Below, in pieces: positions 54,386-62,255 of a stretch of DNA of 64,000 bases. The notes beneath the pieces are model-generated. The model saw only the letters and a list, made by a program, of their open reading frames with translations, ran no database searches and had not been told where the DNA came from. Made by a program: the position numbers and the translations under genes. The stretch is from NCBI GenBank assembly GCA_017395245.1, contig JAFPVR010000071.1, positions 1 to 64,000 on the forward strand, written 5' to 3'. How positions within the stretch are numbered: position 1 is the first letter of the stretch; each line of letters opens with the position of its first letter. The stretch comes from Bacteroidales bacterium. Lineage in GTDB: Bacteria; Bacteroidota; Bacteroidia; Bacteroidales; WCHB1-69.

Positions 54386-54459
54386 GACTTGAGACTTAAG
54401 ACTTGAAACCTGAATCTTGAATCTTGAAACCTGAATCCTGAAACTTGAATCCTGAATCT
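54383..54459 (+). repeat. Heptamer array at the cyclophilin stop, 11 units (TGAGACT/TGAATCT)
   Basis: Exactly 77 bp: TGAGACT twice, TAAGACT, TGAAACC, TGAATCT twice, TGAAACC, TGAATCC, TGAAACT, TGAATCC, TGAATCT. The gene's TGA is the first triplet, and every unit starts with TGA or TAA. The same unit vocabulary occurs on the other strand at 52842-52966. Confidence 0.92.
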
Positions 54460-54466
54460 AACGATT

Positions 54467-55492
54467 ATGAAAAGCATAGACGAAATCAGAGCAGAAATCG
54501 AAAGCTACCAGATCGAAAGCGCGGAAAGCCTCGAGCAGTTCCGCCTCCAGTTCCTGAGCAAGAAGAGCGAAATCCAGGCCTTGTTCGGCGAAATCAAGAA
54601 CATGGCCCAGGAGAACCGCAAGGAGTTCGGGCAGTTGGTGAACGACCTCCGCGACATGGCCCAGGAGCACTATAACGAGTTCAAGGGCCGCTTGGAGGCC
54701 GCCACCGACAAGAAGGCCGACCTCATCCCCGACATCACACGCCCCGCCGCGCGTCAGCAAGTGGGCTCCATGCACCCCATCTCCCTGATGATGGCCGAGG
54801 TGCGCCGCATCTTCGAAGACATCGGTTTCTCCGCCGTGGAGGGTCCCGACATTGAGGACGACTGGCATGTGTTCACCGCCCTCAACTTCGCCGAGGAGCA
54901 CCCTGCCCGCGACATGCAGGACACCTTCTTCATCGAGCTGCACCCCGACGTGCTGTTGCGCACGCATACCTCGTCGCTCCAGGTGCGCACCATGGAGAAG
55001 CAGCAGCCCCCCATCCGTGTGATCTGCCCGGGCCGCGTCTTCCGCAACGAGGCCATCACCTCCCGCGCCCACTGCATCTTCCACCAGGTGGAAGGCCTGT
55101 ATGTGGCTGAGAAAGTGTCGTTTGCAGACATGAAGCAGACCCTGCTCTATTTCGCCCAGCGCATGTTCGGCGACGAGGTCCGCATCCGCCTGCGCCCCTC
55201 CTACTTCCCGTTCACCGAGCCGTCGGCCGAGATGGACGTCTCCTGCAACATCTGCGGCGGCGCCGGCTGCAACCTCTGCAAGCACACCGGCTGGGTCGAA
55301 ATCCTCGGCTGCGGCATGGTCGACCCCAACGTCCTCGAGAACTGCGGCATCGACAGCACCAAATACAGCGGCTTCGCCTTCGGCCTCGGCATCGAGCGCA
55401 TGACCATGCTCAAGTACCGCACCAACGACATCCGCCTCTACTTCGAAAACGACCTCCGCTTCCTCCAACAATTCAAAGCCGCGACGCGGTAA
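54467..55492 (+). CDS. pheS: Phenylalanine--tRNA ligase alpha subunit, 341 aa
   Basis: N-terminal coiled-coil arm (about 1-90), then the class II catalytic core: HPISLMMAEVRRIFEDIGF, DMQDTFFI, LLRTHTSSLQVRTM (motif 2 region), GRVFRNEAITSRAHCIFHQVEGL, and motif 3 GFAFGLGIERMTMLKY. A four-Cys cluster CNICGGAGCNLCKHTGW near residue 262 is typical of this family branch. It charges tRNA-Phe with PheT, whose gene is not adjacent. Confidence 0.96.
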   Translation: MKSIDEIRAEIESYQIESAESLEQFRLQFLSKKSEIQALFGEIKNMAQENRKEFGQLVNDLRDMAQEHYNEFKGRLEAATDKKADLIPDITRPAARQQVGSMHPISLMMAEVRRIFEDIGFSAVEGPDIEDDWHVFTALNFAEEHPARDMQDTFFIELHPDVLLRTHTSSLQVRTMEKQQPPIRVICPGRVFRNEAITSRAHCIFHQVEGLYVAEKVSFADMKQTLLYFAQRMFGDEVRIRLRPSYFPFTEPSAEMDVSCNICGGAGCNLCKHTGWVEILGCGMVDPNVLENCGIDSTKYSGFAFGLGIERMTMLKYRTNDIRLYFENDLRFLQQFKAATR

Positions 55493-55533
55493 AGGCAGTA
55501 GGCAGTAGGCAATAGGCAGTAGGCAGTAGACCG
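55490..55533 (+). repeat. Heptamer array at the pheS stop (TAGGCAG)
   Basis: After the TAA stop: AAGGCAG-like start, then TAGGCAG, TAGGCAA, TAGGCAG, TAGGCAG, TAGACCG. Every unit begins with TAG. Confidence 0.82.
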
Positions 55534-55570
55534 AACGAACATTATGATATATTATAACATATTCCAAGAG

Positions 55571-55670
55571 GGCTGCAAGCCCGACACGTGTCAACCTAGG
55601 GTGAACGAAGTGAGCCCTAGGGCTGCAAGCCCGACCTATGCTAACCTAGGGTGAACGAAGTGAGCCCTAG
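55571..55670. repeat. Two tandem 50-bp repeats with internal palindrome
   Basis: GGCTGCAAGCCCGAC, a variable 7-bp core (ACGTGTC or CTATGCT), then AACCTAGGGTGAACGAAGTG and AGCCCTAG. The second copy begins exactly 50 bp after the first. Each has CTAGGG...CCCTAG arms and GGCTTGC/GCAAGCC-like symmetry. Located just before the DUF2723 gene. Confidence 0.82.
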
Positions 55671-55704
55671 GGATTAGAACGATAATTAACTAACACCTGT
55701 AATA

Positions 55705-58700
55705 ATGACAAAAACCCAAAAAAGGATCAACAACCTCATCGGCCTGATCATCGGTATAGTGGCCTCCGCCGTCTATATCATGACTGCCGAGCCCACCGTC
55801 TCGTGGTGGGACTGCGGTGAATACATCGCAACGACCTCGAAAATGCTCATCGGGCACCCGCCTGGAGCACCCACCTTCCAGATTCTCGGACGCATCGCCA
55901 CGCTCTTCGCCGGCGGCGACGTCACCAAGATGGCCTTCTGCGTCAACTGCCTCTCGGCAATCTGCAGCGGCATGACCATCATGCTGCTCTACTTCAGCCT
56001 CGTGCGGCTGGCCCGCAAGCTCGTGGCCAAGTGGGGCGAACTCAACACCCCGCGCTTCATCGCCATCCTCGGCACAGCCTTGGTTGGCGCATTAACGTAC
56101 ACGTTCTCAGACACCTTCTGGTTCTCCGCTGTGGAGGGCGAGGTCTATGCCATGTCGTCGTTCTTCACCGCCCTGGTCTTCTGGTGCATCTTGAAGTGGG
56201 ACGAGGAGTACGAACACCCGAAGCCCAACGTGAACCCCAACCGCTGGATTGTGCTAATCGCCTATTTAGTAGGTCTTTCCATCGGTGTTCACCTGTTGAA
56301 CTTGCTGACCTTGCCGGCCATCGGGCTCATCATCTACTACCGCCTCAATCCCAAGGCCACCCACTGGGGCGCAGTGCTCGCCTTCGCCCTCATCGCGTTT
56401 GCGTTCAGCATCTTCTGCTCGCCGCTGTGGATGATCCTTATCTGGGTCTTCATCTCCATCCCGTTGCTTATTCTCTGCGGCAAACACGGTGCGCTCACCT
56501 CTAAAGCAGAATGGGGTGTCACCCTGTCGCTGCTTGTGTCAGTTGCGCTACTCGGCATTATCCTTTGGGGCATTGTGCCGCAGGTCGTCAACCTCTCCGG
56601 CAAATTCGACCTCTTCTTCGTCAATACCCTGCATTTGCCGTTCAACTCAGGCGTGATCTTCTTCTTCCTGCTGATCGCCGCCATCATCGGCTGGGGCATC
56701 TGGTACGGCTACAAGCGCAACAAGCCGGTTTACTCCATCAGCGCCTTCTCGTTGATGATGCTCATCATCGGCTACTCCACCTTCATGACCCTGGTGATCC
56801 GCTCCAACGCCAACCCGACCATCGACGAGAACAGCCCCGAAGACGCTGTCTCGCTCCTCTCCTACCTCAACCGCGAGCAATACGGCTCCAACCCGCTGCT
56901 CTACGGACAATACTACAACACCCGTGTCGTGGACATGAAGGACGGCAACCCCGTCTATTTCCGCAACGAGGAGACCAAACGCTACGAGGTCTCCAACCCG
57001 AGGAAGGGCGACGTGCCCGTCTATGACCCCAAAGGCTGCGGTTTCTTCCCGCGCATGTGGTCGTCCGAAAAACAGTCCCAGTATATTGACTGGCTGAACA
57101 ACCGCTATAACTCGGACAGTCCGTCGGATAAAGACAACCGTCGGGCTTTGGCGCGCGGCGGAAGACCCACCTGGCAGCAGAACATCAAGTTCTTCCACTC
57201 CTATCAGTTAGGCTATATGTACTGGCGCTACTTTATGTGGAACTTTGCCGGCCGCCAGAACGACCTCCAAGGTCACGGCGACTACCAAAACGGCAACTGG
57301 ATTTCCGGCATCGGCGCCATCGACAACCCGATGGTCGGCAACCTGAAGGACATGCCCGCCGCAGTAGAACGTCCGGCGCACAACAAATACTACCTGCTCC
57401 CGCTGATTCTCGGCCTTGTCGGACTGGCATTCCAAACCAAGAACGACAGCAAGCACTCCTTCGTGGTGTTCATGCTTTTCATCATGACGGGCCTTGCCAT
57501 CGCCATCTACCTGAACATGTACGCCTTCCAGCCGCGTGAGCGTGACTATGCCTTCGCCGCCTCCTTCTACGCTTTTGCGATGTGGGTAGGCTTCGGTGTA
57601 TTAGGCATTTACCGCTTGTTCGAGAAACTGCAGAGCAAGAGCGTGCAGACCGCCGGCGCATTGCTCACCACCCTGGTCTGCTTTGGCGCAGTGCCCTGCG
57701 TGATGGCCAAGGAAAACTGGCACGACCACGACCGTTCCGACCGCTACACCGCTTTGGCTGTAGCCAAGAACTACCTCGACTCGTGCGAGCCCAACGCCAT
57801 CCTCTTCACCCTCGGCGACAACGACACCTTCCCGCTTTGGTACGCCCAAGAGGTGGAAGGCTACCGTACCGACGTACGTGTCTGTAACCTTATGTTGTTG
57901 AGTACCAGCTGGTATGTGGACCAGATGAAGCGCAAAGCCTACGAGTCGGATCCACTGCCCATCTCCATGACTTGGGAGCAATACCGTGATGGCACGCGCG
58001 ACGTGCTCTACTTAGAGGCCGCCAACAACCAATTTTTGGACTTGAGCGCCCTGATGGACTACGTAAAATCGCCGAACTTTGACAATGTAAGCCGCATCTT
58101 CCTGCTGAAGCCGAATGCCGGCTACCGCAGCAACGGCCGCGCCATCCCCGCCAGCTTCTCGCTGCCCGTCGACAAGGCGAAAGTGCTGGCCAACGGTACC
58201 GTCGCGGCGAAAGACTCCGCTCTCGTGGTGGACCGCCTGATGTGGAATATGAAGACCAACGGCGTAAATCCGCTCACCAAGGCCTACATCGTGATGATGG
58301 ACATCCTGGCCAACAACAACTGGGAGCGCCCGATTTACTACGCCGCCACCGCCGGTTCCGAGGCCTACCTCGGCTTAGAGGACTACTTCCAGTTGGAAGG
58401 CTTCGCCTACCGCTTGGTGCCCATCCGTTCCCAGTCGCGCTCCTACGGCGAAACCGGCCGCATCAACAGCGATGTGCTGTACCACAACCTGATGACCGTC
58501 TTCGACGACCACAGCCGTCTGGACCAAGTCAAGAACCCTGGTGCGAAACACGAGGCCTATCCGTACGCCTGGGGCGGCTTCAATGACCCGAAGGTCTACC
58601 ACAGCGAGGACAACACGCGCTTGGTGCCGCTCATGCGCCGTCTCTATGCCCGCCTCGCTGAACAGCTCATGGCTGAGGGCGACAAAGACAAGGCCCTCGA

Positions 58701-59349
58701 AGTGCTGGTGCGCGGCAACGAGGTGATGCCCGACTTCAACTTCCCGTACGTGTCGGTGATGTCCTACATCTACGGCTACACCCACAGCTGTATCACCTAC
58801 ATGGAGGACTTCTTCCGCATCGGTTCGGACGCCGCCAACAAGAAAGGCATGGAGATGGCCAACCAGATCTGGGACGACCAGGTCGCCCTCTTCAACTGGT
58901 ACAACAACTGCGACGAGCGCACGCTCGACTACCGCAGCAGCGACATCCACTACGACTTCCTGTTCCTCCACTACATGATGAACAACGTCCGCTATCCGGA
59001 CAACAGCCTGACCCAGCGTTACAAAGAGCTGAAGATCGACAATGTTGCGATGAACTATGCCAAATCGCTGCAGGCCAGCATTGGGGCGCAGATGCGCAAG
59101 GCTGAACTCGACCAGCAGTCCGTGGCCGGCTCCTTCCAGGAACTGCACCAGCTGCAGGAGATTGCCAAAATGATCGGCGACAACGCCACCGCCCAGAAGA
59201 TCGAGGGCATGGCCGCCTCGCAGCTCGACATGATGACCAGCCTCTCCCCCGAACTTGCCGCCGCCTTCCGCCAATTCTACCACAGCATGGACCGCCAGGA
59301 GCAGCCCGTGGTTGAGGAGGAAGAAGAGGTTGCGGATAACGAAAAATAA
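55705..59349 (+). CDS. DUF2723 family membrane protein (O-mannosyltransferase-like), 1214 aa
   Basis: The first about 420 residues have some ten TM helices, beginning with EPTVSWWDCGEYIATTSKMLIGHPPGAPTF, the DUF2723 signature that resembles the luminal Asp of GT-C protein O-mannosyltransferases. More TMs follow near residues 560-690, then a long soluble C-terminal part (ALFTLGDNDTFPLWYAQEVEGYRTDVRVCN; helical repeats to the end) and an acidic tail EEEEEVADNEK. It probably transfers a sugar from a lipid carrier to exported proteins, in line with O-glycosylation in Bacteroidetes, but this is inference. Monocistronic and closed by a good terminator. Confidence 0.88.
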   Translation: MTKTQKRINNLIGLIIGIVASAVYIMTAEPTVSWWDCGEYIATTSKMLIGHPPGAPTFQILGRIATLFAGGDVTKMAFCVNCLSAICSGMTIMLLYFSLVRLARKLVAKWGELNTPRFIAILGTALVGALTYTFSDTFWFSAVEGEVYAMSSFFTALVFWCILKWDEEYEHPKPNVNPNRWIVLIAYLVGLSIGVHLLNLLTLPAIGLIIYYRLNPKATHWGAVLAFALIAFAFSIFCSPLWMILIWVFISIPLLILCGKHGALTSKAEWGVTLSLLVSVALLGIILWGIVPQVVNLSGKFDLFFVNTLHLPFNSGVIFFFLLIAAIIGWGIWYGYKRNKPVYSISAFSLMMLIIGYSTFMTLVIRSNANPTIDENSPEDAVSLLSYLNREQYGSNPLLYGQYYNTRVVDMKDGNPVYFRNEETKRYEVSNPRKGDVPVYDPKGCGFFPRMWSSEKQSQYIDWLNNRYNSDSPSDKDNRRALARGGRPTWQQNIKFFHSYQLGYMYWRYFMWNFAGRQNDLQGHGDYQNGNWISGIGAIDNPMVGNLKDMPAAVERPAHNKYYLLPLILGLVGLAFQTKNDSKHSFVVFMLFIMTGLAIAIYLNMYAFQPRERDYAFAASFYAFAMWVGFGVLGIYRLFEKLQSKSVQTAGALLTTLVCFGAVPCVMAKENWHDHDRSDRYTALAVAKNYLDSCEPNAILFTLGDNDTFPLWYAQEVEGYRTDVRVCNLMLLSTSWYVDQMKRKAYESDPLPISMTWEQYRDGTRDVLYLEAANNQFLDLSALMDYVKSPNFDNVSRIFLLKPNAGYRSNGRAIPASFSLPVDKAKVLANGTVAAKDSALVVDRLMWNMKTNGVNPLTKAYIVMMDILANNNWERPIYYAATAGSEAYLGLEDYFQLEGFAYRLVPIRSQSRSYGETGRINSDVLYHNLMTVFDDHSRLDQVKNPGAKHEAYPYAWGGFNDPKVYHSEDNTRLVPLMRRLYARLAEQLMAEGDKDKALEVLVRGNEVMPDFNFPYVSVMSYIYGYTHSCITYMEDFFRIGSDAANKKGMEMANQIWDDQVALFNWYNNCDERTLDYRSSDIHYDFLFLHYMMNNVRYPDNSLTQRYKELKIDNVAMNYAKSLQASIGAQMRKAELDQQSVAGSFQELHQLQEIAKMIGDNATAQKIEGMAASQLDMMTSLSPELAAAFRQFYHSMDRQEQPVVEEEEEVADNEK

Positions 59350-59369
59350 CCAACAAACGATAACCCTGT

Positions 59370-59400
59370 AGAGACGCGCCACGGCGCGTCTCTTTTTTTT
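59370..59400 (+). terminator. Intrinsic terminator made from the TAGAGACG palindrome
   Basis: AGAGACGCGCC (59370-59380) pairs with GGCGCGTCTCT (59383-59393), followed by seven T residues. It ends the DUF2723 transcript and shows a repeat-family member recruited as a terminator. Confidence 0.82.
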
Positions 59401-59401
59401 A

Positions 59402-59593
59402 GGAGGTTCCGCTCGCTCACTGCGTTCGCTTGCGGAATGGTGCACGCCGCCAGGAGAGGGAGAGGGAAAAGATGGGCGGCGGGGGGAGTTGCTCCGTTGC
59501 CGGAGACTGCATCTTCGCCGCCCATCTTTTCCCTTTTTTACCCCGCGTGCGGCGCACCATTCCGCGAGACGCGAAGCGTCGAGCGGAACCTCC
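59402..59593. repeat. 192-bp imperfect palindrome (MITE-like element)
   Basis: Three nested perfect arm pairs: GGAGGTTCCGCTCG (59402-59415) with its complement at 59580-59593; GCGGAATGGTGC (59432-59443) with 59554-59565; an 18-bp arm GGGAAAAGATGGGCGGCG (59464-59481) with 59516-59533. The centre has CTCCG/CGGAG. A further GAGCGGAACCTCC copy lies at about 59620. No gene is supported in 59350-59683. Confidence 0.8.
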
Positions 59594-59649
59594 AACGAAC
59601 AACCACTCTTACAGTTGGTGAGCGGAACCTCCATAACCAAAAAAAATGT

Positions 59650-59657
59650 TACTTTTG
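59650..59657 (+). promoter_or_regulatory. -7 box (TACTTTTG)
   Basis: Located 26 bp before elbB, preceded by the AAAAAAATGT context common to other promoters here. Confidence 0.62.
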
Positions 59658-59683
59658 CACCGTTAAATCAAACATAAGCCATT

Positions 59684-60331
59684 ATGAAAAACTTCGCAGT
59701 AATATTGTGCGGCTGCGGCACATTGGACGGCAGCGAAATCCATGAATCGGTGATGACCCTCTTAGCCATCGACCGCAACGGCGGCGAATACCAGATTTTC
59801 GCCCCAAACGACTGGCAATACCACGTCGTGAACCACGTCACGGGACAACCGATGGACGAAAAGCGCAACATGCTCTTGGAGGCGGCGCGCATCGCCCGCG
59901 GCAACGTGAAACCCATCAGCGAGTGCCGCGTGGAGGACTTCGACGCGGTGGTCTTCCCCGGCGGCAACGGTTCCGCCAAAAACCTCTTCACCTACGCCAT
60001 CGAGGGTGCGAACTGCTCGGTGCGTGAGGACGTTGCGGCCGTCATCCGTGCCTTCCACAAAGCCGGCAAGCCCGTGGGCGCCCTCTGTATCGCCCCCGTC
60101 ATGATTGCCAAGGTCTTGGGTGACGTCACCATCACTGTCGGCAGCGACCCCGGCACCATCCGCAACGTGGAAAGTTTCGGCACGAAGCACGAGGTCACCG
60201 TCCAGAAGGGCGTCTGCTGCGACACGGCCAACAAGGTCTTCACCACCCCCTGCTACATGCTCCCCGCCCGCATCTCCGATATTGCCGACTGCGCGGATAA
60301 CCTCGTAAAGGCCATGTTGCAGGTGATGTGA
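59684..60331 (+). CDS. elbB: ElbB-type glyoxalase / DJ-1 superfamily protein, 215 aa
   Basis: Class I glutamine-amidotransferase-like fold: AVILCGCGTLDGSEIHESVMTLLAIDR at the start, PGGNGSAKNLFTYAIEG near residue 90, and the nucleophile elbow GALCIAPVMIAKVLG near 130 with the Cys intact. E. coli ElbB (GlxIII-like, SCRP-27A) has glyoxalase activity and was named for an isoprenoid link. The TGA stop opens a heptamer array. Confidence 0.93.
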   Translation: MKNFAVILCGCGTLDGSEIHESVMTLLAIDRNGGEYQIFAPNDWQYHVVNHVTGQPMDEKRNMLLEAARIARGNVKPISECRVEDFDAVVFPGGNGSAKNLFTYAIEGANCSVREDVAAVIRAFHKAGKPVGALCIAPVMIAKVLGDVTITVGSDPGTIRNVESFGTKHEVTVQKGVCCDTANKVFTTPCYMLPARISDIADCADNLVKAMLQVM

Positions 60332-60377
60332 GACTTAGGACTTAAGACTTAAGACTTAAGACTTAGGACTTAAGACG
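60329..60377 (+). repeat. Heptamer array at the elbB stop, 7 units (TAAGACT)
   Basis: TGAGACT, TAGGACT, TAAGACT three times, TAGGACT, TAAGACG. The elbB TGA is the first triplet and every unit starts with a stop codon. Confidence 0.92.
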
Positions 60378-60396
60378 TTGGTTAGTACATACCAGG

Positions 60397-60479
60397 TCTA
60401 AAGTCTCAGGTCTAAAGTCTCAGGTCTAAAGTCTAAAGTCATAGGTCTAAAGTCTAAAGTCTCAGGTCTAAAGTCTAAA
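60397..60479 (-). repeat. Inverted heptamer array abutting aroK (TAGACTT family)
   Basis: On the plus strand AGGTCTA and AAGTCTA/AAGTCTC alternate about 12 times, ending 2 bp or less before the aroK ATG. On the minus strand the units read TAGACTT, TAGACCT and GAGACTT, the same vocabulary as the elbB array but in opposite orientation. Confidence 0.85.
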
Positions 60480-60989
60480 ATGAACAACATCGTCCTCGTC
60501 GGATTTCCGGGTGCCGGAAAGAGCACCGTCGGCAGGCGGCTGGCCGACAAGCTCGGTATGGCCTTCATCGACCTGGACCTCTACATCGAAGAAAAATATC
60601 ACACGGCGGTTCCCCTGCTGTTCCAACGGTACGGGGAACCGGCGTTTCGGATGTTGGAGTATGCGGCGCTGAAAGAGGTTTTGGAGGCTGACAATGCGGT
60701 TATCGCCACGGGTGGCGGCACGCCGTGCCATCACGATGCCATGACCCTCATCAACTCCCGCGCCCACAGCATCTATCTGAAATTCAGCGAGGAGCAGTTA
60801 GTGGAGCATCTGTTGCATTCCAAGAAGAAGCGCCCTCTCACCCAGCACCTCTCCGAACCCGAATTGCGCGCGTACGTGCACGAGACGCTCGCGAAACGCG
60901 AACGCTATTACCTGCGGGCCACAACGGTTTGGACCCCGACACAGGCCAACGAATTGCCGTTCGTATCGCGTGTACCCTCACTATCCTGA
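60480..60989 (+). CDS. aroK: Shikimate kinase, 169 aa
   Basis: P-loop GFPGAGKSTVGRRLADKLG (residues 8-26), DLDLYIEEKYHTAVPLLFQRYGEPAFRMLEYAAL (shikimate-binding Asp and Arg), ATGGGTPC near residue 80 and RPLTQHLSEPELRAYVHETLAKRERYYLRAT (lid Arg). Phosphorylates shikimate at the 3-OH; shares the pathway with the aroG fusion at 9937. Its start codon directly follows the inverted heptamer array, and I see no promoter box. Confidence 0.95.
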   Translation: MNNIVLVGFPGAGKSTVGRRLADKLGMAFIDLDLYIEEKYHTAVPLLFQRYGEPAFRMLEYAALKEVLEADNAVIATGGGTPCHHDAMTLINSRAHSIYLKFSEEQLVEHLLHSKKKRPLTQHLSEPELRAYVHETLAKRERYYLRATTVWTPTQANELPFVSRVPSLS

Positions 60990-61017
60990 GCACCTCATAG
61001 AACGGCAGGATTTTTTT
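60983..61017 (+). terminator. Possible terminator after aroK
   Basis: ATCCTG (60983-60988, overlapping the stop) can pair with CAGGAT (61006-61011), followed by T7. The stem is only 6 bp with a 17-nt loop, so support is moderate. Confidence 0.4.
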
Positions 61018-61072
61018 CAACTTGTATGGTTGGAAACAGGCTGTTTAATGAAGGTTTGCTGTTAAACGGAGG

Positions 61073-61111
61073 AGATTCCGCAAGGCACGAAGTGCCGAAG
61101 CGGAATCTCCA
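61073..61111. repeat. Palindromic element GGAGATTCCGC/GCGGAATCTCC
   Basis: Eleven-bp arms surround an inner GGCAC-GAA-GTGCC hairpin. Related in sequence to the arms of the 192-bp palindrome at 59402. No T-tract follows. Confidence 0.72.
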
Positions 61112-61187
61112 CCGTTTTCTTAACCGTACAGGTCGATTTTTTTCTCGATTTTTTTTTGTGAAAAACGACCCGACTTTGTAATTTTTG

Positions 61188-61195
61188 TATATTTG
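61188..61195 (+). promoter_or_regulatory. -7 box (TATATTTG) of the polysaccharide export operon
   Basis: Perfect TAnnTTTG, giving an untranslated leader of about 200 nt before the Wza-like gene at 61401. Confidence 0.62.
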
Positions 61196-61203
61196 CCGCG
61201 CGG

Positions 61204-61400
61204 AAAATCTGCAACGTTTTCTGCGGGAGGGCGGCTACATGCCACTGGAATCAGATGGCTACCCGGATTCCAGAACCCTTGTGAAATCTTGGAATCACCT
61301 CCTTTTCGACCTCCTTGCCAAGCGAGGGGGAATGGGGGATTTTGCCTCTCCCGAAAACAACAATCCATTTCATTTCGAATTTAATTAAAATCAACCTATT
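61204..61400 (+). promoter_or_regulatory. Long 5' leader with alternative hairpins, capsule/EPS operon
   Basis: GATTCCA at 61266-61272 can pair with TGGAATC upstream (61246-61252, extendable to 8 bp) or with TGGAATC downstream (61290-61296); the two hairpins exclude each other. A C-rich tract (CCTCCTT) and G-tracts (GAGGGGG, GGGGG) follow at about 61298-61340. A 49-codon frame from ATG 61239 to 61388 (MPLESDGYPDSRTLVKSWNH...) could be a leader peptide, but coding potential is unproven. Together this looks like an attenuator region. Confidence 0.4.
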
Positions 61401-62219
61401 ATGAGAAAGAAACTCATTCCATTCATTGCGGTGCTTCTGCTCATGGCCTCCTGTTCCATGAACAAGAAAATCACCTATTTTCAGGATGTCATCGTGTCGT
61501 CCGACTCGACGGTCACTGAAAAATTACCTCCGGAAATCACTCTCCGCCCGGAAGACAAGGTTTCCATTGTCGTCAACAGCAAAGATCCGGAACTCTCTAA
61601 CCTTTTCAACCTTCCATACATCACGCGAACGATTGGCTCCAGCTCAGAGGATGGGTCAGTTCGCGGTGTGTCAAATTATGTTGTGAGGCGAGACGGCACT
61701 ATTGACTTCCCTGTACTCGGGAGTGTCAAGGTGGCCGGTCTGACCCGCGATGAGGTGGCCGCTCATATCAAGAACCAACTCATTTCGCAGAATTTGGTCA
61801 ATGATCCGGTGGTGACTGTCGAGTTTGTGAATCTCCAATACTCCGTCATGGGAGAGGTAAGGGCCCCCGGCAACTACAAGATCACCCGCGACCGCATCAC
61901 CCTGCTCGAGGCCATCTCCCAAGCCGGCGACCTGAACATCAGTGGTAAGCGTGACAACGTGCTCGTGATTCGCGCCGACTCCACGGGCAAGCTCTACGCC
62001 TACCAAGTCGATATGCGCTCCTTTGAGAACGTGGTCAACTCCCCCGTCTATTACATCCATCAGAACGACTACATCTACGTGGAGCCCAACAAGAAACGGG
62101 CCAACGAATCCACCGTGAATGCCAACACCGTGAGTTCCGCCTCCTTCTGGATCTCCATCTCCTCTCTGTTAGCCTCCCTCGCCTCCACCGCCACCCTGAT
62201 TTTTGTTCGACTCAGATAG
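61401..62219 (+). CDS. Wza-like polysaccharide export lipoprotein, 272 aa
   Basis: Lipobox LLMASCSMNKK with Cys near residue 17. The polysaccharide-export domain follows (ITLRPEDKVSIVVNSKDPELSNLFN; YVVRRDGTIDFPVLGSVKVAGLTRDEVAAHIKNQL), then an SLBB domain (YSVMGEVRAPGNYKITRDRITLLEAISQAGDLNISGKRDNVLVIR) and a C-terminal TM (FWISISSLLASLASTATLIFV). It forms the outer-membrane channel for exopolysaccharide or capsule export with the Wzc-like protein behind it. First gene of the operon. Confidence 0.93.
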   Translation: MRKKLIPFIAVLLLMASCSMNKKITYFQDVIVSSDSTVTEKLPPEITLRPEDKVSIVVNSKDPELSNLFNLPYITRTIGSSSEDGSVRGVSNYVVRRDGTIDFPVLGSVKVAGLTRDEVAAHIKNQLISQNLVNDPVVTVEFVNLQYSVMGEVRAPGNYKITRDRITLLEAISQAGDLNISGKRDNVLVIRADSTGKLYAYQVDMRSFENVVNSPVYYIHQNDYIYVEPNKKRANESTVNANTVSSASFWISISSLLASLASTATLIFVRLR

Positions 62220-62255
62220 ATTAGTTAATTTCTCCAACTATAGAAAGAAATTATT

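Noticed and set aside
58375..59640. 421-codon open frame antisense to the DUF2723 gene and the palindrome
   Set aside because: Shadow frame crossing a terminator and the 192-bp palindrome; composition not protein-like.
59430..59745. Small open frames inside the 192-bp palindrome
   Set aside because: They exist on both strands because of the inverted repeat and have no coding features.
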